From Sphingopyxis sp. HIX (GTDB lineage Bacteria > Pseudomonadota > Alphaproteobacteria > Sphingomonadales > Sphingomonadaceae), in contig NZ_LNSB01000043.1 of NCBI RefSeq assembly GCF_001468285.1, positions 1 to 46,964 of the forward strand: a stretch of 46,964 bases of DNA, given 5' to 3'. The notes under the pieces were generated by a model. The model was not told the origin of the DNA. It worked only from the letters and a program-made list of their open reading frames with translations, and did no database searches. This document shows, piece by piece, positions 39,864 to 46,964 of the stretch (within the stretch, counting starts at the first letter, position 1; each line of letters starts with the position of its first letter). A program made the position numbers and the translations under genes.

Positions 39864-40440
39864 TCATGTGGCCGTGCGGTCACGCCCCTTCCAGGCGGCT
39901 TTGGCCTCCGCGATCGGTATTTCCCGGAAGTGTCCGAGACAGAACTGGATAAAGTCATATTCCTGGGCGATGTCCTCCTCGCCGAGCGCGGCCGCGAGGT
40001 CGCGCCGGTAGCGGTCGAGCGGCATCACATGGTCGGCGGGAACCCACCGCGCGAGATCGTCGCTCTCCGCGCCGCAAATATCGCAGGTCGTGCAGTCATA
40101 GAGTCCCGACATCGTCCAGTCCTGCGCATCCGTATCCCACCGCGCGGAGGCGTCGCGCACGAGTTGGTCCGAACCGCAATGGGTACAGACCGGCCGCGCG
40201 CGCGCCGGCTGGCGGTGGTTCGGGGTCGTCGGGGTCGAAGGGCGCGATCGTCATTGCATAGGAAAGCTCGGGGACAGACGCGTTGAAATAGGGACTGGCC
40301 TCGGCGGCGATCGTCGCTGCCGCCTCGATTTCGCCGCTGGCGGGTTGGTCGACAAGCAACGTCTCGGCGGCAAAAACGTCGTCACCAGTGAAATATTCCA
40401 CGCGGACCGCGTAGGTGAGAACAGACGGGGTGGTCGTCAT
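39864..40440 (-). pseudogene. Zinc-ribbon gene split at a GC dinucleotide tract
   Basis: The first frame starts at ATG 40440 (AAGGAGT upstream): MTTTPSVLTYAVRVEYFTGD and PELSYAMTIAPFDPDDPEPP. It runs on to 40096, but after about 40200 it becomes arginine/glycine noise. The second frame, from about 40195 to 39864, reads CTHCGSDQLVRDASARWDTD, TCDICGAE and a C-terminal helix, a zinc-ribbon protein with no start codon of its own: the only codon available is an internal GTG at 40160 that cuts off the first CxxC. The frames meet at CGCGCGCGCGC (40195-40205). Loss of one CG pair, or gain of one base, explains the split. This is a broken or slippage-variable gene; sequencing error remains possible. 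Confidence 0.65.
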
Positions 40441-40520
40441 GAACGGGACTCCTTGAAATGCAAATGACCGGCGCCGGGGCCGGGCTCTTCTGCGGGTTGC
40501 TGGAATGGTTGGAGCGAACA

Positions 40521-40715
40521 TCAGCCTTTGCGTGCGCCGCTCGTGATATCGGTAATGCAGGAGGCGACTGCATCGAGGTCGGCGTCGTCATCCGCGGCCG
40601 GACTCGCGAGAGCGAGCGTGCCCGCGCGGCAAGGCTGACCTGGACGGCGGACCATGGCGAGTTTGATCGACGCGGGCGTATCAGCGCCGGCAGTGTCGAG
40701 ATTCGGGTTCGGCAT
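40521..40715 (-). CDS. Small hypothetical protein
   Basis: 64 residues from ATG 40715 (GTG two codons earlier, at 40721). MPNPNLDTAGADTPASIKLA, then an alanine/aspartate-rich stretch and DAVASCITDITSGARKG. Not recognised. It lies between DUF932 (upstream) and the split zinc-ribbon gene and may belong to the same transcript. Confidence 0.4.
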   Translation of the reverse strand: MPNPNLDTAGADTPASIKLAMVRRPGQPCRAGTLALASPAADDDADLDAVASCITDITSGARKG

Positions 40716-40771
40716 GATCACGTCCGAGATGACCGGGTTGGCAGGACGCCGGTGTTATCGGCGCGCGCCAT

Positions 40772-41962
40772 TCAATCGGCCCGCTGGAGCAGTCCTCTTG
40801 CCTTGCCTTCGAGTTCGAGGCGGCTGTCCTGGTGCGACTTCGTGCGGGCGACGGCGGTGATGCCGTTCACGAAATCGTAGAGCGATGCCGGCGGATGACC
40901 TTCCTCGCTCAAGACGCGCGCGATGATCTGCTGCGTGTCGGACCTGGAGAAGCCACGGTTGCGCAAGAAGCTAGCCCGGTCCTCATCGGTGCGCGCAACG
41001 ATCCGTTCGCGCGCCGTCTTGATCCCATCGACGAATCTGGCGGGCGAGGAGTCTGCGAAATGCGCGAGTGCCGGTTCAGCCTGGTGCGCGAAGCGATTGG
41101 CGGCGAATTTTGAGTGCCGGATGTTGATTTCCTGGAAATTCTCGACGCCCCAGAGATTCCGGTTCATGCAGACCGCCCGCAGATAGAAGGTTGCGATGCC
41201 CAGCGCCTTCGATCCCACCTCGGAGTTCCAGCAGTAAAAGCCGCGGAAGAAGAGGTCGGGGTCGCCATTGGGCAGTTTCCCGGCCTCGATCGGGTGTGTG
41301 TCGTCAACGAGGAAGAGGAAGACGTCGCGGTCGGAAGCGTAAAGCGTCGTCGTGTCGCGCGAGACATCGACATGAGGGTTATAGTGCATCGTAGACCAGT
41401 CGAGGACGCCCGGCACCTTCCAGCGCGTATCGCCCGTGCCATTGCCGGCGATGCGCATGACGGCGGAGACGAGTTCATGGTCCCAGATGCGGCCATAATC
41501 GGGGCCCGTGACCGCGCGGAGTTCGGCGCGGCCATCGCTGGTCTCAAGGAGCTTCACCTGCTCGCCGCGATGATCGATCAAGCCATGTTGCATGTTGATC
41601 CCGGCGAGCGCTGCGGGAAGAGTCCGCAAATAGGAGGCCGGCGCGCCCACGAGGCTGCAGAGCTGGCCGAAGGACCAGTTGGTCGGTGCGACGGGTTCGT
41701 CACGGCCGGGTACGGCCAGGGTCAGGCGCTCAGGTTCGTCGCTGCGCGCGAATACACGCACCGTGCGGCTCTCGACGACGCGCGTCGTTGCCGCCTCGGC
41801 CCGCGCGTGAACGCGATGATAGAGGTCGGGAAGCGAGAGGAAGCGTTCGTCGTCGGGTCTTGAAAACCATTCGGACGACACGCGGCTGATATTGCGGCCG
41901 CGACTGATGTCGACCTTATAGGGTATTTGTGCGGCGCGCGCAGCGGGAGCCATCATGTTCAT
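40772..41962 (-). CDS. DUF932 family protein
   Basis: 396 residues from the ATG at 41962 (AGGAG 9 nt upstream). DUF932 motifs are visible: WSFGQLCSLVGAPASYLRTL, RAVTGPDYGRIWDHEL, a metal/ligand-like stretch DRDVFLFLVDDTHPIE, FYCWNSEVGSKALGIATFYL and CMNRNLWGVE. These proteins are nearly universal on large conjugative plasmids and some phages and are thought to act in DNA metabolism of the element, although no activity is proven. It is separated from the helicase/NTPase unit upstream by 380 bp. The C-terminal third is a charged helical extension. Confidence 0.88.
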   Translation of the reverse strand: MNMMAPAARAAQIPYKVDISRGRNISRVSSEWFSRPDDERFLSLPDLYHRVHARAEAATTRVVESRTVRVFARSDEPERLTLAVPGRDEPVAPTNWSFGQLCSLVGAPASYLRTLPAALAGINMQHGLIDHRGEQVKLLETSDGRAELRAVTGPDYGRIWDHELVSAVMRIAGNGTGDTRWKVPGVLDWSTMHYNPHVDVSRDTTTLYASDRDVFLFLVDDTHPIEAGKLPNGDPDLFFRGFYCWNSEVGSKALGIATFYLRAVCMNRNLWGVENFQEINIRHSKFAANRFAHQAEPALAHFADSSPARFVDGIKTARERIVARTDEDRASFLRNRGFSRSDTQQIIARVLSEEGHPPASLYDFVNGITAVARTKSHQDSRLELEGKARGLLQRAD

Positions 41963-42342
41963 GGGAAGGGTCTCCTGATAGAGGATCTGGAACAGCATCG
42001 CGCTGCTCCGCCCTTCTCTGTCCCCCTCCCTCCTCCGACCACAGGCGGATCAACCGTCGCCGGCCGGATATTCGGCTCAACGCGGTCATTTCTGAAAAGC
42101 CGGAGGAGTCCCGCTCCGCGGCATCCGGCCTGAGCATCCGGCAGGGACGAACGTTCGATCGCATGCCGTGAACCTGGCGGGCGGCGTTACCTCAAGCCGC
42201 CGCCGCAAGGCTGCGGCATTTTGTACGCCGAAGCCGACCAGCGGGGAAATTCGATCAACATCCGGCGCACCGGTCGCGGTGAAACAGACCCGGAGCGCGG
42301 AGATTGTCAGTCCGTGTCCGGGTCCTGTCAGAGGCCCGACGC
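41963..42342. other. Gene-free stretch between DUF932 and the nuclease-NTPase gene
   Basis: 380 bp. It contains GCCGCA (42202-42207), loop AGGC, TGCGGC (42212-42217), followed by ATTTTG on the plus strand, terminator-like but with no plus-strand gene before it. The rest probably holds the DUF932 promoter; no boxes are clear. Confidence 0.5.
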
Positions 42343-44757
42343 CTAGAGAAAGCCGGCGCCCTGCTGTTCCTGGCGCAACGGGAAAATGAAATCTTCAAGT
42401 TTGGCCTCGACCCATGCCGGCAAACCGGGTGCCGCAGAATTTCGCAGGGCCAAAAGCGCATGCTGGACCCTAACCGTAAGAGGAAGCGCATTCGCCTCCC
42501 GGACCTTCTCGAAAAAGGGGTCGAGGGACGGCCATTCCTCGGCAATCAATTTGTGGATTGCGGCGGTCAAGGGTTCGGCAAGCGCATGGCCGGGGTCCAG
42601 AACCGTTGCCGTGCCTCCCAGGTCTTCGATTGCATGTCGCATCGGTGTCCGGCCGCCGTTGACGAGCGGGAAACCGCATTGACCGAGATGGGTGATGATT
42701 TCGAAATCGAAACGGTCTCCGTCGGAATCGCCGAATGCGGAGCGGAGACGAGCAAGCTGAGAGAGGATCATCCAGGCGATCATGTCCTTGTAGGATCTGG
42801 CTTCATCGCCTTCATCGACTCGTTCGAAGGGGCTGAGCGGGTTCCCGTTTGCATCGGCAAGGGCTGCCCATCCCTTTTCGTCAAAGACCATGTAGAACGG
42901 CCTTCCATCTTCTCCTTCCGCACTGACCAGCTTGCCCGCCATGGTCTCGGCTTCGGGGAAGAAGTTCATCAGAAAAGCAAGCAGTTCGAGAGGCAGGGCC
43001 CGCTGGCGCGCTGCGAGGTCGACGATGGCGCAGGCACCGATCAGGTCTCCCAGGAAAAAGCGCTGCGATTGCCAGAGGAGCTCCGTTGCGGCTGTTTCGG
43101 CGCCATCTGCCAGGCGTTCGGAAACGCGTGTGGCCAGTTCGGAGGCGAGCTCGCTGACCAGGAACTCGGGCGCACGAATAACCACGATATCCTCACCGCC
43201 ATGATGACGGCTGCATTTGACCCAGCCTTGTGCAGCGAGCGCTGTCGCAGCTGCGTCCGACGCAGGGCCGAAGGCGTCACGGCGAACGACCAGGGCATTG
43301 GCTTGCGTCAACGCGAGAGCGTCGGACACCTCGCCGCCGTCCGCGAGCGCGTCCCGTGCCAGAAGGCGAAAGAGCCGGGCGGTATCGCCGCCCACCTTCG
43401 AAAGGTGCTGACGGGCAGTCTGAACGAACTTGAGTCCCATGGATGCCGGAATAAAGGCCGCGATATCCTCGTCATCGGGTATGGAGCCGGCAGCAAGCGC
43501 GGCGCGAAGGACCCAAGGCCTGCGATATTCCTGGCTTAGCTCGGCGCCGCCGTAGAAGAAGAGGCGAGCGGGTGCGATCGCTTCACGGACATATTGAAAT
43601 TCCTGATCGTCGAGAAGGTCGACTTCGATCACTTTCGCGACCGGCTCGAGTGCACCCGGTGTGCGGCCATTCGCGCCGCGGAGGATCGTATCGGCGCGAT
43701 CGGTAGACAGAACGAGCCGCAAGGCATCGCCGAAGCCGGTTTCGGCAAGCTCTTCCAGGTCCGAGGCGACGGCCGAACCTGGTGCGACGCCATCCACGGC
43801 GAGGATGAGAGCAGGCTTGCGGTTCGACTTGGACATGCGCCGCAGCCATGTCCGAACTTCCTGCGGCGAAAGCGACCATTCGAGCGTCGCTTCGAAAAGA
43901 TTGGCGATCCGCTGGAAGAGTCCGGCACCTGCCGTGGCGGCGTTGATCATCAACATGGCCCAGTCGGGAGAAGAGCGGGTCAAGCGCGCAAGATCGCGCA
44001 GCACATTGCTTTTGCCGGAGAGCGGCGCGCCTTCGAGGACAACGGCCTTGGCGCCATCGTTGAGCATGGAGAGGATGTCGACGGTGGCCCGTCGACCGAA
44101 CAGCAGATCACGGCCATAAGGCAGCCGGGCATCATCGGGGTCTCCGGTGAGCTGCTCGATCAGCGCGTCGGTGCGTGCGCGGACGGCCTCGACCCAGATG
44201 GTCGTCTCCGGACCCATGAGCATTTCGATCGCCCAAGCGAGGTTTGACGCTGCGACCTTGCCGATATTGCTGAACAGCTTCTCCGCGAAGTCCGCACCGT
44301 CCAGACCGGGGTCGAGCGGCTCGCCGTTGCTGGCTTGCCGCACCCATGTCTCCTTGCCGTTGCTCACGATGACCAGCGGCGGACGATCGAGGAGTTGCGC
44401 CGCATAGCTGCGTCCCTGGCCAACATGGTCTTCGCTGAGAGTCTTGTCCTCGCGCTTGAGTTCGAAGAGCGCGAGTGGCCGCTTGCCGTGAAGAACGAGC
44501 AAGTCGGCGCGACCTTCGGCCTCCCAAAGCGCGGCGCCATCATAGTCATCCTCATGATGTCCTATCCGCAGCTTGAATCGCTTCTCGACCTGAAAATCTC
44601 CAGGGGACAGATGCTTCAGTTCTTTGCGGAGCAGCGCCAGAGCATAGGCCTGCAACTGGGCTTCGGGTACGAAGGTCATGACCGAGCTGTAATAGCCGCG
44701 CCCCGTGCCCCGCGACATAAAAATCCGGCACGCTGGGTGCCGACGGTCAATCTCCAT
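42343..44757 (-). CDS. HsdR_N-type nuclease fused to STAND-like NTPase
   Basis: 804 residues from ATG 44757, overlapping the helicase stop by one base (TGATG); ATG 44679 is an alternative. The N-terminal nuclease domain (about 28-150) has D85 (GRADLLVLH), E99-L-K101 (LALFELKRE) and Q114xxxY (GQGRSYA), the signature of type I restriction R subunits. Residues about 215-420 form a P-loop NTPase: LFGRRATVDILSML as a STAND lead-in, Walker A GAPLSGKS at 243-250, and LILAVDGVA as a degenerate Walker B. The C-terminal 380 residues are helical repeats with no recognised family and may sense a trigger. This is the plan of Avs-type and related nucleotide-switch defence proteins, but no known Avs subtype is identified. 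Confidence 0.7.
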   Translation of the reverse strand: MEIDRRHPACRIFMSRGTGRGYYSSVMTFVPEAQLQAYALALLRKELKHLSPGDFQVEKRFKLRIGHHEDDYDGAALWEAEGRADLLVLHGKRPLALFELKREDKTLSEDHVGQGRSYAAQLLDRPPLVIVSNGKETWVRQASNGEPLDPGLDGADFAEKLFSNIGKVAASNLAWAIEMLMGPETTIWVEAVRARTDALIEQLTGDPDDARLPYGRDLLFGRRATVDILSMLNDGAKAVVLEGAPLSGKSNVLRDLARLTRSSPDWAMLMINAATAGAGLFQRIANLFEATLEWSLSPQEVRTWLRRMSKSNRKPALILAVDGVAPGSAVASDLEELAETGFGDALRLVLSTDRADTILRGANGRTPGALEPVAKVIEVDLLDDQEFQYVREAIAPARLFFYGGAELSQEYRRPWVLRAALAAGSIPDDEDIAAFIPASMGLKFVQTARQHLSKVGGDTARLFRLLARDALADGGEVSDALALTQANALVVRRDAFGPASDAAATALAAQGWVKCSRHHGGEDIVVIRAPEFLVSELASELATRVSERLADGAETAATELLWQSQRFFLGDLIGACAIVDLAARQRALPLELLAFLMNFFPEAETMAGKLVSAEGEDGRPFYMVFDEKGWAALADANGNPLSPFERVDEGDEARSYKDMIAWMILSQLARLRSAFGDSDGDRFDFEIITHLGQCGFPLVNGGRTPMRHAIEDLGGTATVLDPGHALAEPLTAAIHKLIAEEWPSLDPFFEKVREANALPLTVRVQHALLALRNSAAPGLPAWVEAKLEDFIFPLRQEQQGAGFL

Positions 44758-46844
44758 CAGGCGGCGGCCTGGCTGGCCATCGGCTCGCCGATGGCCGCGA
44801 TGATCGCCTCGGCCTGCTTCGGGGGAACAAAGACCCGGGTCTTGTAAGCAATGATCTCGGTAAAGCAGCCGAGCGCCTTCAATCGGGCACGGCTGTCCGG
44901 AGGATAGTTCATGATTTCCAGTCGAGGCTCGTCATTGACCAGCGCGCGGCGGAGACGCGCCGGTTCGAGGCCCGGAATTGCCACGCCCTCGGACGAACGG
45001 GCAGCTCTGATGATCTCGGCCGGCGTCAGGCCGAACTCCATGTTGATGCCAAATGTCGCGGCGAGGCGCTCCAATCCCGCAGGCGAGACGATGCGGCCGA
45101 GGACGGCGTTGCCGGCCTGGTCCGCGATCCGCCAGACGCGGACGTCATCATCGGGAAGCTTGTCCCAGACCGGCAGGAGAAGACCCGTTGCGACGTTGAT
45201 GTCGCTGGTTTCGACCTCCTGCGCCGCCATCTCGCATTCCGCCTGCCAGAGCCGCGCAAAGTCGGCTTTTCCGGTCGCCTGCCAGTGGCTGGCAGCAAGC
45301 CTGGACTCGCGAATGCGATCGGAACCGGTGGGTCGGATGAGCTCCCAGATGCGGATCGATTGGCCATCGTCATCGAGTATCGACCAGGACGGCACGCGAA
45401 GCGCGACACGGCCCGATCGTTCGTTGCGGAGGAACTGGATATCGCCGCAGTCGCGCCATTGATCGAGGAGGACGGGAAGCGCCGTGGCGCGCCGCCGACG
45501 TTTCAGTTCGATCCGGCACAGTTTGGTTTCAGCGCCGCTCACCGGATCGCACCGCAGCACTTGTTCCTCGACGATGCGCATCTCATCGGCAAGGATCGTC
45601 TCGACACCGACGTCGAGCGTGCCCGCCTCCCGCGCAACCTGAATGCGGGCCTGGATCAGCCCGAAATATTCCTCGAAGATGGCATTCTGAGTCGCAATCC
45701 TGAGCGCGAGCAGGCGATTCAGCCAGCGCTGGATCGGCGGCAGCTTGTCGAGCAGTTCCCCGCTGTCCTCGTTGACCAGCTTGAGACCCGTCATGCCGAC
45801 ATAGTCGGCAAGCGAGGTACTCTTGAGTTTTCCGCGGTGCAGCAGCCTGTACCATTGCTGGAGCGCATCCTTGGCATAGTCGCTCTCGAGATTGTCCGCA
45901 GGATCGAAGAGATTCTGGCCCCCGGCCTGGCGTTGACCACGGGTCAGGGCACCGAGGCTGTCGAGCCGGCGGGCGATCGTGCTGATGAAGCGCCGTTCAC
46001 CCCAGCAATTGGTTGCCGCGGGAATGAAAATCGGGGCGCTTTGCTGGTCGGTGCGGTTGGAGCGACCAAGCCCCTGGATCGCGTTGGACGCCCGCCATCC
46101 CGGTTCGAGAAGAAAGTGCGCGCGGCGGCGGTGCGCGGTCGGGCATTTGCGATCGGCATGATAGCTCCGTCCGGTGCCGCCAGCGTCCGAGAATATGAGG
46201 ATCCGCTTCGCGCCCGCCATGAAGGCGTCGGCCTCCGCGATATTGCTGCGCGCGGTGCGCCGTTCGATCCGCTGCCGCCCCACCATATCGGTCAACAGCC
46301 GCCGGCTTCGTCCGGTCACCTCGGCAACAAGGTCCGTACCGAACCGGGAGATGATCGCGTCAAGGGCACTCGGGATCGCAGGCATCGCGCAGAGTTGCTC
46401 TATGAGATCGTCGCGCGCGCGAAGCGCTTCCTGGCTGTGAATCGGATGGCCCGCCGCATCGACGACGATTTCGGAGCGAGGCTCACCGTCGGTGCCCTTG
46501 AAGACGCGCAGCATGCGCGTCGGGAAGGCCGTTTTGAGATATTCCACCATATACTCGCGGGGTGAGAGCTCGATTTCAAGGTTTGCGCGTTCGTCGGCGC
46601 CAAGTCCCGCAAGCCGGCGTTCGAGCATGGCCTCGGCGGTGGTCACGAGCTGGATCACGACATGATGGTCGCGCGCGAGATGATGCTCGATCGCGCCAAA
46701 GAGCGTGGGCAGTTTCATGGCGATCAGCACTTGGCCGAAGAAGAGCTGCTTCGCGCTTTCGAAGCGCGAGAGCGCGGCCCCCTTGGCTTGTGCGTTGAGC
46801 GACCGCCCGGTCATGCGGTCGACGATGTTGGTGGCCTCAAGCAC
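44757..46844 (-). CDS. Strawberry-notch-type helicase, C-terminal part only
   Basis: 695 residues from a GTG at 46844. The helicase C-terminal motif region reads LIFSDAGGTGRSYHADRKCP, then RRAHFLLEPGWRASNAIQG and LGRSNRTDQQSAPIF, as in strawberry-notch (SBNO) family proteins of plasmids. The family is normally about twice as long, with a DEAD-like ATPase half first. Here an in-frame TAA at 46872-46874 closes the frame ten codons upstream of the GTG, and the last 90 bases of the window carry stops in all three minus-strand frames. The gene is therefore 5'-truncated, interrupted, or split. Its stop overlaps the nuclease-NTPase start. Confidence 0.68.
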   Translation of the reverse strand: MLEATNIVDRMTGRSLNAQAKGAALSRFESAKQLFFGQVLIAMKLPTLFGAIEHHLARDHHVVIQLVTTAEAMLERRLAGLGADERANLEIELSPREYMVEYLKTAFPTRMLRVFKGTDGEPRSEIVVDAAGHPIHSQEALRARDDLIEQLCAMPAIPSALDAIISRFGTDLVAEVTGRSRRLLTDMVGRQRIERRTARSNIAEADAFMAGAKRILIFSDAGGTGRSYHADRKCPTAHRRRAHFLLEPGWRASNAIQGLGRSNRTDQQSAPIFIPAATNCWGERRFISTIARRLDSLGALTRGQRQAGGQNLFDPADNLESDYAKDALQQWYRLLHRGKLKSTSLADYVGMTGLKLVNEDSGELLDKLPPIQRWLNRLLALRIATQNAIFEEYFGLIQARIQVAREAGTLDVGVETILADEMRIVEEQVLRCDPVSGAETKLCRIELKRRRRATALPVLLDQWRDCGDIQFLRNERSGRVALRVPSWSILDDDGQSIRIWELIRPTGSDRIRESRLAASHWQATGKADFARLWQAECEMAAQEVETSDINVATGLLLPVWDKLPDDDVRVWRIADQAGNAVLGRIVSPAGLERLAATFGINMEFGLTPAEIIRAARSSEGVAIPGLEPARLRRALVNDEPRLEIMNYPPDSRARLKALGCFTEIIAYKTRVFVPPKQAEAIIAAIGEPMASQAAA

Positions 46845-46964
46845 CTCGTCGAGGCGGCGGTGGATGATGCTTTATCGCGAGGAAGCGGTAATGCGGAGGA
46901 ACGCGGCGTAGTCCTGCAAAGCTGCGGAACATTTCGCCACGTCCTTCACATTATTCTATAGGGT

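Noticed and set aside
42168..42389. Short plus-strand frame before the nuclease-NTPase gene end
   Set aside because: Serine/proline/arginine-rich, partly antisense to the 804-residue gene, no ribosome site.
45285..46565. 426-codon plus-strand frame opposite the strawberry-notch gene
   Set aside because: Low-information translation, antisense to recognisable helicase motifs.

Overview
The window looks like chromosome from a GC-rich alphaproteobacterium, most likely a sphingomonad (Sphingopyxis/Sphingomonas type). The evidence is the mreB-mreC-mreD-mrdA-rodA block, an alphaproteobacterial MutL that carries the endonuclease motif, dispersed CCCCTCCCGC palindromes, and plasmid/ICE genes (DUF736, DUF932, DUF2493, strawberry-notch helicase) typical of that order. 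No taxonomic marker allows a species call.

Positions 1-12938 are ordinary chromosome: a 5'-incomplete PhoX/DUF839 phosphatase, a serine beta-lactamase-like hydrolase, a CAP-domain protein, the YchF ATPase, MutL, the complete rod-shape operon, and tRNA-Lys(CTT).

From just after the tRNA to the end of the window lies an accessory element that continues beyond it. Its left edge has four 8-bp sites of the form [AT]GGGTG[CT]C, like integrase arm sites, and an IS110-family (IS1111-type) insertion with 15-bp inverted repeats. A mobilisation operon follows on the minus strand: ribbon-helix-helix protein, type IV coupling protein, MobF relaxase-helicase, VirB1-like transglycosylase and an AlpA-like excisionase. 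These genes are tightly packed, with four-base or 11-base overlaps and one 4-bp gap. No integrase and no type IV secretion channel is in the window. Next comes an ICE/plasmid maintenance module: two DUF2493 paralogues, DUF6117, DUF736 with an SSB-like C-terminal tip, and an SRPBCC protein.

The cargo falls into two blocks. Block A (27334-31005) is a minus-strand series of small nuclease-like genes: PD-(D/E)XK, GIY-YIG, a HEPN-like RNase candidate, a frameshifted DUF3800 gene and a second PD-(D/E)XK protein. Block B (31567-38418) is the most unusual part. It is a minus-strand operon encoding a radical SAM enzyme, a GHKL (Hsp90/MutL-type) ATPase, a large protein with an N-terminal PIN_8-type nuclease domain, and a second GHKL ATPase paralogous to the first. 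The two pairs each overlap by ATGA. I know of no described defence or RNA-processing system with this composition, so it is my main candidate for an undescribed system.

Rightwards of 38906 lie more ICE housekeeping genes (sigma-region-4-like protein, DUF5983, a split zinc-ribbon gene, DUF932). The window ends with a two-gene unit: the C-terminal part of a strawberry-notch helicase, missing its N-terminal half, and an 804-residue protein joining an HsdR_N-type nuclease to a STAND-like NTPase.

All assignments come from reading motifs by eye. No database search was run, and DUF numbers are recalled from family knowledge.
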